Source: an uncultured Prevotella sp.
GTDB lineage: Bacteria > Bacteroidota > Bacteroidia > Bacteroidales > Bacteroidaceae
Assembly (NCBI GenBank): GCA_944320235.1
Contig: CALUGQ010000008.1
Span: 1-64,000, forward strand
DNA length: 64,000 nucleotides
Reading direction: 5' to 3'
The position numbers and the translations under genes are program-made. This document shows, in pieces, positions 17,326 through 25,187 of this stretch. Every line of letters begins with the position of its first letter. Positions within the stretch are counted from its first letter, which is position 1. The notes under the pieces were generated by a model. The model was given only the letters and a program-made list of their open reading frames with translations. It searched no databases and was not told where the DNA came from.

Positions 17326-18063
17326 ATGGAGACAATAAACACACGGCGGACTATCCGCAAGTATTCAGACAAGGAAGTGAGCGACGAACTGCTGGGCAGG
17401 CTGCTCAGCGAGGCTTCGCGCACGCAGACCATGGGCAACCTGCAGCTGTACAGCGTGGTGGTCACGCGCTCAAAGGAGGGCAAGGAGCGGCTCGCCCCGG
17501 CACACTTCAACCAGCCGATGGTGACCGAAGCGCCGGTGGTGCTCACCATCTGCGCCGACTACAACCGCACTTCCGCATGGTGCCGCTGCCGCAAGGCCGA
17601 ACCGGGCTACGACAATTTCCTGTCGTTCATCAACGCCGCCACCGACGCGCTGCTCTACACGCAGACGTTCTGCAACCTGGCCGAAGAGGCCGGGCTCGGC
17701 CTGTGCTACCTCGGCACAACGGTATACATGCCGCAGATGATCATCGACGCGCTCTCGCTGCCCGAGCTTGTGATGCCCGTGGCCACGCTCACCGTGGGCT
17801 GGCCGGCCGAATGCCCGCCACTCTCCGACCGCCTTACTACCGAAGCCTTTGTACACAGGGAGGCCTACCACAACTATTCGCCTGCCGACATCGACCGCCT
17901 CTATGCCTACAAGGAAGCCCTTGAGGAAAACAAGCACTTCTGCGAAATCAACCACAAGGAGACGCTCGCGCAGATATTCACCGACATCCGGTACACCAAG
18001 AAAGACTGCGAAGCAATGTCGGCAGGAATGATGGATGCCTTGAAGAAGCAGAAATTCATTTAA
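17326..18063 (+). CDS. Nitroreductase-family flavoprotein (NfsA-like)
   Basis: 245 residues. FMN-dependent NAD(P)H oxidoreductase fold. METINTRRTIRKYSDKEV gives the FMN-phosphate-binding arginines, SRTQTMGNLQLYSVV follows the expected helix, and AEEAGLGLCYLGT with VGWPAECPPLSDRL is the second FMN-binding region of NfsA/FRP-type enzymes. The C-terminal extension (HRERAYHNYS-like, to KKQKFI) is also as in that branch. The physiological substrate is unknown; the family reduces nitroaromatics, quinones and flavins. Monocistronic, converging on a strong terminator. Confidence 0.85.
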   Translation: METINTRRTIRKYSDKEVSDELLGRLLSEASRTQTMGNLQLYSVVVTRSKEGKERLAPAHFNQPMVTEAPVVLTICADYNRTSAWCRCRKAEPGYDNFLSFINAATDALLYTQTFCNLAEEAGLGLCYLGTTVYMPQMIIDALSLPELVMPVATLTVGWPAECPPLSDRLTTEAFVHREAYHNYSPADIDRLYAYKEALEENKHFCEINHKETLAQIFTDIRYTKKDCEAMSAGMMDALKKQKFI

Positions 18064-18405
18064 AGGTAAAAGGGTAAAAAGGTAAAAAAGTAAAAAGCTG
18101 AGCGGCTAATGCCAATGGATGAAAAGGCAAAAAGTAAAAACTGAGCGGCTAATGGCTATTGACACAACAAGGCTGCAAGGCCAAGGAATGCCATAAACCA
18201 CCATGGACATGGACAAAATGGAGCAAAGAAGCCACCGCTCACCGCATCCGCCAAGGAGACAGATGGCCGGCACGTCGCTGCAAGGCCAGCCAAACGGCAA
18301 CATGAAACCTTCGCGGACATCCACAATATAAAACAAAAGGGCCTCCGGCATTGCGCCAGAGGCCCTTTGTTTGCATTATGTCATAGCCGCGTTGCGGCGT
18401 AATGA
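18064..18405. repeat. Purine-rich GGTAAAA tandem run and 22-bp direct repeat
   Basis: Directly after the nitroreductase stop comes AGGTAAAAGGGTAAAAAGG, a run of GGTAAAA units. Then a block GTAAAAAGCTGAGCGGCTAATG (18090-18111) recurs almost unchanged at 18135-18155. No gene is seen in the 342 bases. The terminator at 18336-18368 closes the region. Confidence 0.6.
18336..18368. terminator. Bidirectional terminator
   Basis: AAAGGGCCTC (18336-18345) pairs with GAGGCCCTTT (18359-18368), flanked by A-rich sequence on one side and TTTGTTTG on the other. It lies between the convergent nitroreductase and MFS genes and can serve both. Confidence 0.8.
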
Positions 18406-19857
18406 TCAGTCAACGATGATGGGTTTGTACTTCGGAACGAGGGTCTTCATGATGATCCAAGCCAGCAAGTATGCAACAGCACAGATGCAGAAGATAATCA
18501 TGTAGCCACCCTCCTTGCCCTCAAAGCCGAGGAACGAGAATGCTGCACCCATGTCGCCGGAGTACTTGAACAGCTCACCGGCGCCCAGGTTGATAAGCAA
18601 CGAGCCGATACCTCCGGCCATTGCACCTATTCCGGTGATGGTTGCTATGGTTGACTTCGGGAACATATCACCGATGGTTGAGAACAAGTTGGCCGACCAA
18701 GCCTGGTGACCAGCACCTGCAAGACCGATGATAATGGCGGGGAACCAAGCTGAGTATGCACCGAGAGGCTGTGCGAACAAGGCGAACAGCGGGAAGAAAG
18801 CAAATATCAGCATGGCAAGCATACGGCCTGCATATGGGCCCATTCCCTTCTTCTCAACGAAGAGCTTTGGCAGGTAACCACCGTAAATCGACAGCACGGT
18901 AACGATGAGATAGAGCACGAAGATGAGTGCCATGCCCATCGGTGTGGACGAAGCATAACCGAATTGGTCAGAGAAATAGGCCGGGGCCCAGAACAAATAG
19001 AACCACCAAACGCCGTCGGTGAAGAACTTGCCCACCACGAACGACCATGTCTGCTTGTACTTGAAGCACTGCAAGAACGGTATGGTCTTCTCTACCTTTG
19101 CCTCTTCTGCAGGCTTAACCTCGTCTTCCTCGTCTTGGTTTACATATATAAGCTCAGCCTTGTTCACGTACTTCGACTTCTCAGGCTTCTCGTAAAGGTG
19201 AGCCCAGAAGAACATCCATACAAAGCCGATGGCACCGATTATGATGAAAGCCATCTCCCAACCGAAGTGCTTGGCGAGCACAGGGATGGTAAGAGGGGCT
19301 GCCAATGCGCCAACGGAAGCGCCCGCATTGAATATCGAAGTGGCGAAAGCACGGTCTTTCTTCGGGAAATACTCGGCCGTAACCTTGATGGCGGCGGGGA
19401 AGTTACCTGCCTCACCAAGCGCCAGGATTGCGCGGCAAACGAGGAACAACCATACGCTGAGGGTGGCTATTGCGACAGCCATCGCACTGCCGGCCTCAAC
19501 GGCACGCAGGGCGGCAACGGAGTCGAGGCCCTCCACTTCCATCGTCACCCAGCCGCAACCAGCGTGCAAGCAGGCACCCAAAGACCAGATGAAAATGGCC
19601 CAAAGATATCCTTTCTTGATGCCCATCCAGTCGACAAACTTGCCAGCAAAGAGGCAGGCGACTGCGTAAAAGACTGAGAAGAAACCGGTAATCATGCCAT
19701 AATGGGCATCATTCCAGTGGAACTCGGGTGCTATGAAGTCTTTCCACGTAAGCGAAAGCACTTGCCTGTCGAGGTAGTTTACGGTCGTTGCGCAGAATAG
19801 CAAAGCACAAATGACCCAACGGAAATTGGTCATCTTGGTAGTTTGGATAGAATTCAT
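18406..19857 (-). CDS. MFS transporter, hexuronate/anion-cation symporter type
   Basis: 483 residues and about twelve membrane segments. The N-terminus NFRWVICALLFCATTVNYLDRQVLSL and FFSVFYAVACLFAGKFVDWMG, and the RAILALGEAGNFPAAIKVTAEYFPKKDRAFATSIFNAG block, are typical of the ExuT/anion:cation symporter branch of the major facilitator superfamily, whose members carry hexuronates and related sugar acids. A long acidic loop (about 235-255, DEEDEVKPAEEAKVEK) sits between segments 6 and 7. No uronate catabolic gene is in the window, so the substrate is inferred from family only. A TAACTTTG box at 19922-19915 lies about 58 bases upstream of the ATG. Base composition is somewhat less GC-biased than in its neighbours. 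Confidence 0.85.
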   Translation of the reverse strand: MNSIQTTKMTNFRWVICALLFCATTVNYLDRQVLSLTWKDFIAPEFHWNDAHYGMITGFFSVFYAVACLFAGKFVDWMGIKKGYLWAIFIWSLGACLHAGCGWVTMEVEGLDSVAALRAVEAGSAMAVAIATLSVWLFLVCRAILALGEAGNFPAAIKVTAEYFPKKDRAFATSIFNAGASVGALAAPLTIPVLAKHFGWEMAFIIIGAIGFVWMFFWAHLYEKPEKSKYVNKAELIYVNQDEEDEVKPAEEAKVEKTIPFLQCFKYKQTWSFVVGKFFTDGVWWFYLFWAPAYFSDQFGYASSTPMGMALIFVLYLIVTVLSIYGGYLPKLFVEKKGMGPYAGRMLAMLIFAFFPLFALFAQPLGAYSAWFPAIIIGLAGAGHQAWSANLFSTIGDMFPKSTIATITGIGAMAGGIGSLLINLGAGELFKYSGDMGAAFSFLGFEGKEGGYMIIFCICAVAYLLAWIIMKTLVPKYKPIIVD

Positions 19858-19914
19858 TAGTTATTAATTAGTTTTTATTTATTGTCCAATAGGTACTGGA
19901 TAGTAAGTTAAGCG

Positions 19915-19922
19915 CAAAGTTA
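19915..19922 (-). promoter_or_regulatory. -7 box of the MFS gene
   Basis: TAACTTTG on the minus strand. The leader would be about 50 bases. The -33 position has no clear TTTG. Confidence 0.5.
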
Positions 19923-19940
19923 CTGTTTTTTATTTAAAAT

Positions 19941-19984
19941 GCCCATGCTGCCTCGTTAAATTAGTTTAACGGAGCGGCATGGGC
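19941..19984 (-). terminator. Terminator of murF-alr
   Basis: GCCCATGC (19941-19948) and GCATGGGC (19977-19984) enclose a second stem GTTAAA/TTTAAC. Read on the minus strand it is followed by ATTTTAAATAAAAAA. It separates murF-alr from the MFS promoter. Confidence 0.7.
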
Positions 19985-20010
19985 AATATTTTTACTTAAA
20001 AGGCTTTTGC

Positions 20011-22482
20011 TCAGTCTTGGAAATACACCTTCTTGACACGGCTGCTGACACTCGTAAGAACCTCGTATGGTATGGTTGCGAGCGCATCAGAGAGCACTGT
20101 GACGGGCAGGTGGTCGCCGAATATCTCGACGGGGTCGCCCTCATGGCAGTCGATGCCGGTCACATCGATCATCGCGACGTCCATGCAGATGTTGCCTACA
20201 TAGGGCGCCGGCTGCCCGTTAACGAGGCAATGGCAGTGCCCGCAGCCCAGGTGGCGGTTCAGTCCGTCGGCGTATCCGATGGGGATGGCGGCTATCACGC
20301 TGTCGCGCGTGAGCCGTCCCTTGCGGCTGTAGCCCACGGTTTCCTCCTTCGGGACGCGCCGCAGCTGCAGTATTGTGGTCTTCAGCGTGCTCACGTTGTT
20401 GAGGATTCGGTTGTCGCGGCTGTCTATCCCGTACAGTCCGAGGCCCAGGCGGCACATGTCGAGCTGCCTCTCTGGGAAGTGCTCAATGCCCGCTGAGTTG
20501 TCCATGTGGCGCAGGATTTTGTGGTCAAACGCGTCCTGTAGCTTGCGGCTTCCCTCGTCGAAGAGGGCGAACTGCATGGCCGAGAAGCTGTCGAAGTCGT
20601 CGCTGTCGGAGCCGACGAAGTGCGAAAAGACCGACCGCGGGATGATGGCGTTCTGTCGTTTCAGGCGGCTTATAACCTCATCGATGTCCTTCCTGGGGTC
20701 GAAGCCGAGGCGGTGCATCCCCGTGTCGAGCTTTATGTGCACGGGGTAGTTGGTTATTCCCTCCTTTTCGGCGGCATGTATGAGCGCGTCCATGAGGCGG
20801 AAGCTGTAGACCTCAGGCTCCAGGTCGTAATCGAACATTGCCTTGAACGCCGTCATCTCGGGGTTCATTATCATTATGCTCGTGGTTATTCCGTTCTTGC
20901 GCAGCGTCACCCCCTCGTCGGCCACGGCCACGGCAAGGTAGTCCACGCGGTGGTCTTGCAGCGTCTTTGCCACCTCCACGGCCCCTGCACCGTAAGCGTC
21001 GGCCTTGACCATGCACACGATTTTCGTCTCCGGCTTGAGGAAAGAGCGGTAGTAGTTGAGGTTTGCCACGATGGCGTTGAGGTTCACTTCGAGTATCGTC
21101 TCGTGCACCTTCTGCTCCAGAAGCTCGGTTATGCGGTCGAAGCCGAAGACCCGTGCCCCCTTGATGAGCACCACCTCGTCGCGCAGCGAGCTGAAAACGG
21201 GGCTGGCCACGAAGCTGTCCACGCCGGCAAAGAAATGCTTGTCGGCCACGGCTATGGCACCGGCCTGCGCAGAGATGTCAGGCCCTATGCCTATGAAACG
21301 CTCCACGCCGCGCTTGGCTGCCAGTTCGCCAACCTTGGCATACAGCGCTTCGGGCCGCTCGCCGCTCTGCTGTATGTCGCTCAATATGAGCGTGCGCTTG
21401 CGCCCTTTGTGGTCGGGGCGGCGGTTCATGAAGTCGAGAGCGATGTCGAGCGAGTTGAAGTCGGAGTTGTAGGAGTCGTTGATCAGCGTGCAGCCGTGCC
21501 GCCCTTCCTTCACCTCCAGGCGCATGGCCACAGGCTCAAGGGCGGCCATGCGGGCCGAAAGCTCGTCGGCCGGCAGGCCGAGACGCAGCGCGACGCAGGC
21601 GCAGGCGAACGAACAGCCCAGCGAGGCGTCGTCGATGAACGGCAGGCGGTAGCTGCCCTCCGCGCCTTTATATATATAATGTACGGTAGAAGTGGTGCCC
21701 TCGGTGTCGATGCGGCTCACGTAGAGGGGGGCGTTGGGGCTCTGGCGGCTCCAGCCTATCTTCTCGCCGGCATAGCCCGACTTGCGCAGGCAGCGGCTCA
21801 CGGTCTCATCGTCGGAGTCATATACCACCACGCGGGCATCGTGAAACAGCACGAGCTTCTCTTCGCACTTCTCCTCCATGGAGCGGAAATTCTCCTGATG
21901 GGCGGCCCCGAGCGACGTGAGCACGCCGATGGTGGGCTGTATTATGTCGCGCAGGGCACGCATCTCTCCGGGCTTGCTGATGCCCGCCTCGAAGAGCGCC
22001 ACCTGCGTCTGCTCGCTCAACAGCCATACAGACAGCGGCACGCCTACCTGCGAATTGTAGCTCTTGGGCGACCGCGTGACTACCATCGAGGGCGACAGCA
22101 GCTGGTAGAGCCACTCCTTCACCATCGTCTTTCCGTTTGAACCGGTGATGCCTACCACCGGTATGCCGAACTCATCGCGGTGGCGCTCGGCCAGGCGCTG
22201 CAGCGCTTCGAGCGTGTCGACCACCTTGAGGAAGTTCGCCCCGGCATAGTTTTCAAGGTCGGCAGGCACGTTGCCCACCACGAAATTGCGCACCCCGCGG
22301 CGGTAAAGCTCCGCTATGTACTTGTGGCCGTCGTTGCGTTCGGAGCGCAGGGCGAAGAAAAGCGTCTCTTCGGGGAAGCACAGCGAGCGGCTGTCCGTAA
22401 GAATCCACGCTATGCTCGCCTCGGCATCGCCTATGCGGCGCGCTCCTATCAGCGTGGTCACTTTCTCGATTGAATATCTCAT
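20011..22482 (-). CDS. murF-alr: Bifunctional MurF ligase / alanine racemase
   Basis: 823 residues from ATG at 22482. The N-terminal half adds D-Ala-D-Ala to the UDP-MurNAc-tripeptide: a MurF domain with ATP loop GITGSNGKT (residues 111-119), SYNSQVGVPLS, and the LINDSYNSDFNSL substrate-loop region. The C-terminal half, from about residue 465, is a fold-type III alanine racemase with PLP lysine K493 in MVKADAYGAG, SHFVGSD, and YSRKGRLTRDS with the catalytic tyrosine region. This fusion is a Bacteroidetes trait and links L-to-D alanine conversion to its use. A perfect promoter (TTTG 22553-22550, 19 bases, TAATTTTG 22530-22523) puts the transcript start near 22516, so the longer frame from 22518 is not used. 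Confidence 0.95.
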   Translation of the reverse strand: MRYSIEKVTTLIGARRIGDAEASIAWILTDSRSLCFPEETLFFALRSERNDGHKYIAELYRRGVRNFVVGNVPADLENYAGANFLKVVDTLEALQRLAERHRDEFGIPVVGITGSNGKTMVKEWLYQLLSPSMVVTRSPKSYNSQVGVPLSVWLLSEQTQVALFEAGISKPGEMRALRDIIQPTIGVLTSLGAAHQENFRSMEEKCEEKLVLFHDARVVVYDSDDETVSRCLRKSGYAGEKIGWSRQSPNAPLYVSRIDTEGTTSTVHYIYKGAEGSYRLPFIDDASLGCSFACACVALRLGLPADELSARMAALEPVAMRLEVKEGRHGCTLINDSYNSDFNSLDIALDFMNRRPDHKGRKRTLILSDIQQSGERPEALYAKVGELAAKRGVERFIGIGPDISAQAGAIAVADKHFFAGVDSFVASPVFSSLRDEVVLIKGARVFGFDRITELLEQKVHETILEVNLNAIVANLNYYRSFLKPETKIVCMVKADAYGAGAVEVAKTLQDHRVDYLAVAVADEGVTLRKNGITTSIMIMNPEMTAFKAMFDYDLEPEVYSFRLMDALIHAAEKEGITNYPVHIKLDTGMHRLGFDPRKDIDEVISRLKRQNAIIPRSVFSHFVGSDSDDFDSFSAMQFALFDEGSRKLQDAFDHKILRHMDNSAGIEHFPERQLDMCRLGLGLYGIDSRDNRILNNVSTLKTTILQLRRVPKEETVGYSRKGRLTRDSVIAAIPIGYADGLNRHLGCGHCHCLVNGQPAPYVGNICMDVAMIDVTGIDCHEGDPVEIFGDHLPVTVLSDALATIPYEVLTSVSSRVKKVYFQD

Positions 22483-22522
22483 CGTCATCTTGTTTGTGCG
22501 CCGTGGCGCATCGTTCACAATG

Positions 22523-22553
22523 CAAAATTAGTGCAAATCAGCCGAAAGGCAAA
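22523..22553 (-). promoter_or_regulatory. murF-alr promoter
   Basis: TTTG (22553-22550), 19 bases, TAATTTTG (22530-22523) on the minus strand, both elements perfect. Leader of about 34 bases. Confidence 0.75.
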
Positions 22554-22929
22554 GGAATAAGCCCGTTTTTTGCGCCTTAATTTATAACTGCATGAGGCGA
22601 AGCTGCAAACGCGCGGCACGCCGCGACCGCCATCACCGGCGGTATGGAAATCAGGTGGGCAAACTACCACAGCACATCGCATACCGTAAACAAAAGTTAA
22701 AAACCTTAAACATCGGCATACAAAAGCCCTCCGAGAATCGCGTTCTCGCGGAGAAGAACCCCCGGGGAGGCAAATAACGCCGTATGGAGTGTGCAAGGCT
22801 AACTGCCTGAGAGTTAAGGGAGTAATGGGAATTTTTGGGAAACTGTGCAATGGTGTACACCGAAATATCTGCCGGAAAAACAACTAAAACCGTGCTTTTT
22901 GACCGAAAACGACACGCGAAGCGGGGTGT

Positions 22930-23005
22930 TCCAGCCTGCGATATGGGCCGTTTGGCGTTGCGATATGGGTCGTTTCGCCATGCGAAACGGCACATATCGG
23001 AAAAT
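22930..23005. repeat. 22-bp palindromic repeat array, copy D; gap 22519-23181
   Basis: Two units with an exact 22-base period, ATATGGGCCGTTTGGC (from 22941) and ATATGGGTCGTTTCGCC (from 22963), followed by AAACGGCACATATCGG, which mirrors the opening. The remaining roughly 600 bases of the gap hold the murF-alr promoter and a weak inverted repeat near 22730-22755. They hold no frame I trust; those present lack plausible starts or coding character. Confidence 0.7.
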
Positions 23006-23181
23006 AAGGCGGCGTTTGTCGCAAAACAATCCGCATTTTACGGCGTTTCGTTTTCTATTTTGATGGAAACCGAAATGTTAAATTTTAGAGTGATGATGGA
23101 CGCAAAGCGGCAAAAGAAACGAGGAACATAGCAACACGGCGGGCATCGGCGAACGGATGCAACCGCCTCAAACAACGACAC

Positions 23182-24048
23182 TCAGATGCACCCTATGCCC
23201 ATCGCCCTGAGCCGTGAGGCAAACTCTGCGCGCCGGTCTTCAGACAAGCAATAGAGCACATCTATGCTTGTTCCGTCCGTCAGCTTGATAAATAGCGAAT
23301 ACTTTCTGAACCTTATCCCGGCCACCTTGCTCAGCTCCACGAGGTGAATTAGGTTGCCGCGCAGCCCTCCCGCTATCTCCATGATGCCGTTCTCCACCGT
23401 GAAAGTGGTGATGCGGCGTTCCGCCATCCAATATAGCAAGATGGCAGAGAGCGCACCGGCAACGCCTTTGTGCGTGATTTTCCAAATGAAAGACAGTACA
23501 ACAATAAACAAGAACGCCACCACAGCAAACACCACCGCGTAGAACCAACCGCAACGCAGCAGCGGAGTGGCAAAGGTGAAGCTGTCGCCATTGTCGGCAA
23601 AATGGCTCACAAGCCCCGCCGTGCAGTCGTACTCCTCGCGCCCGTGCGCCGCCCACCACCGACTGGCAAAGCCGGAAAAATCCCAGTAAGCGTCAGGAAT
23701 CACCTCCTCCCTTCCGTCTTTCAGCACGAAGAGATACGAGCAAGTGCGGCGGTCGTTCCCATCTGTCAGGAACGGATAGACTATGTTCGTTATGTCGTCT
23801 ATGCGGATAGACTCGCGCCTGAAGAGGTATTTCGTCGTTAGCAAGCCGTCCGCTTCGATAAGGCAAATGGGCATTTTGGTCAGCACTATGAACAAAGCCA
23901 CATTCAGCATCACAAAAATAGCAATGCCAAGCCCTGCATATTCATCGGTCTTGTCGCCTGTGATAATAAACAAAACCGTAATTCCAAACATTAACAATGT
24001 GCAGAAAGCCACGCCGCCGAAGCCCTTGCTCTTGTATTTCTTTGCCAT
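23182..24048 (-). CDS. Hypothetical membrane protein with two two-helix hairpins
   Basis: 288 residues, not recognised as a named family. A pair of membrane segments near the N-terminus (about 10-30 VAFCTLLMFGITVLFII and 40-57 GLGIAIFVMLNVALFIVL) is followed by a soluble stretch (60-160, LTTKYLFRRESIRIDDITNIVYP, PH-like in style). A second membrane pair (about 167-212) is followed by another soluble stretch of the same style (TFTVENGIMEIAGGLRGNLIHLVELSKV). The repeated layout suggests an internally duplicated bacterial PH-like membrane protein. It follows the GSCFA gene by 47 bases on the same strand, so the two may be co-transcribed. Confidence 0.7.
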   Translation of the reverse strand: MAKKYKSKGFGGVAFCTLLMFGITVLFIITGDKTDEYAGLGIAIFVMLNVALFIVLTKMPICLIEADGLLTTKYLFRRESIRIDDITNIVYPFLTDGNDRRTCSYLFVLKDGREEVIPDAYWDFSGFASRWWAAHGREEYDCTAGLVSHFADNGDSFTFATPLLRCGWFYAVVFAVVAFLFIVVLSFIWKITHKGVAGALSAILLYWMAERRITTFTVENGIMEIAGGLRGNLIHLVELSKVAGIRFRKYSLFIKLTDGTSIDVLYCLSEDRRAEFASRLRAMGIGCI

Positions 24049-24095
24049 TGCCGAAATCTTTTAATGCCTCCCTTGCCTGTCAAATCAAGCGACAA

Positions 24096-24896
24096 TCACA
24101 CTTCCAAATCGGGATAACGCTCCTTCAACGCCGCTATCCGCTCATGCGTCTTGCGCATGAAGGCTTTGTATTCCTCGCTGTCGGGATTGAACGGACGGTG
24201 GCCGAGAGCCTCTTTCACGGGCCGCCACTCTTCGAGGAAACGCTTCGCCTCGGGACTGAAATATGCCTCCGAGAGGCGTTCCCAGATGTAATCGACGGCC
24301 TGCTGCGAGGGGTGCAGCATATCGGGCGAGTAGAAACGGTAGTCGCGAAGCTCGTCGAGCACTATCTCGTATGCCGGGAAATAAGTGCAACGCCGGTACA
24401 TCCGCGCCATCCAGTCGGCCGCCATGAGCAGCGCGGCCTTTGACAACTGGCTGCCGTGGTAGCCGTACTTGGCGTAGCGTATGGGGCTTACGGTGAGCAC
24501 GACATCCACCTCCGGGTTGCGCCGGGCCAGCACGTCGACGGCCTGCCGCAGGTATCCTATGCACTCGTCTACCGACAGCTCGCGCTCGGTGAAGAGCTTC
24601 TGGGGCCGCTTGCGGCAGTTGTCGACAATCTCACCCGTCTCGTTGAGTATGTAAACATGATTCGTGCCGAGGGTGAAGAAGGCCACCCGCGGCGCGCAGT
24701 CGGTGCGCTCCACGGTGTGCAGGATGCTCGCGGGGTTGTACATAACGCCGTAGGGGTTGACCGTGGCGCGAAACTTTTCTTCCAAAAACCGCCGCCCTAT
24801 GCTGTCGGCAAAACACGAGCCTACGCACAATATGCGCTCCTGCGGCCCTATCTCGAAGCCGGGGCGCGGCACGTCTACTATCGTCCTGAAGTCCAT
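24096..24896 (-). CDS. GSCFA domain protein
   Basis: 266 residues. The family signature occurs as CVGSCFADSIGRRF at residues 24-37, followed by NPYGVMYNPASIL and later SPIRYAKYG and HPSQQAVDYIW. The fold is SGNH-hydrolase-like: the GSCF serine, NP(Y)G, and a C-terminal H-P-S resemble blocks I, III and V, so an esterase or acyl-hydrolase role is plausible but unproven. There is no signal peptide. It is probably transcribed with the downstream membrane protein. Confidence 0.88.
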   Translation of the reverse strand: MDFRTIVDVPRPGFEIGPQERILCVGSCFADSIGRRFLEEKFRATVNPYGVMYNPASILHTVERTDCAPRVAFFTLGTNHVYILNETGEIVDNCRKRPQKLFTERELSVDECIGYLRQAVDVLARRNPEVDVVLTVSPIRYAKYGYHGSQLSKAALLMAADWMARMYRRCTYFPAYEIVLDELRDYRFYSPDMLHPSQQAVDYIWERLSEAYFSPEAKRFLEEWRPVKEALGHRPFNPDSEEYKAFMRKTHERIAALKERYPDLEV

Positions 24897-25047
24897 TTTT
24901 ATTTGTCACCCGTTTATTCTCGTCCTTGATGGCTGCTGCCACCGGCTGCGCGAGCCTTGCTGCCAGCCTCCGGCGTGTAAAAGAAATTCGCGCTGCGCGC
25001 CACTGCGGCATTGCCTGTGCAAGCCGCTGAGCCTCAACCGCTTGTGC

Positions 25048-25135
25048 AGCAGGCCATTTTTGCGAAGCCAGACGGCCTGTTCCGCGCGGCAAAACGCATG
25101 GTTCTGTGGTGCGAAACAGGCCATATGGCACTCTT
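25048..25135. repeat. 22-bp palindromic repeat array, copy E; gap 24897-25187
   Basis: Four degenerate units in series: GCAGGCCATTTTTGCG, GACGGCCTGTTCCGCG, AAACGCATGGTTCTG and AAACAGGCCATATGGC. Period is 21-22 bases. The 291-base gap between fkp and the GSCFA gene has no other visible feature. Confidence 0.65.
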
Positions 25136-25187
25136 GAAAGGCTGTTGCAGGCTCACGCCACAGCCTCTGTAAACATTTCTCGCAGCG

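Noticed and set aside
22515-23131. Short frames on both strands in the 22.5-23.1 kb gap
   Set aside because: They run through the repeat array and the murF-alr promoter, have no homology and no ribosome site.
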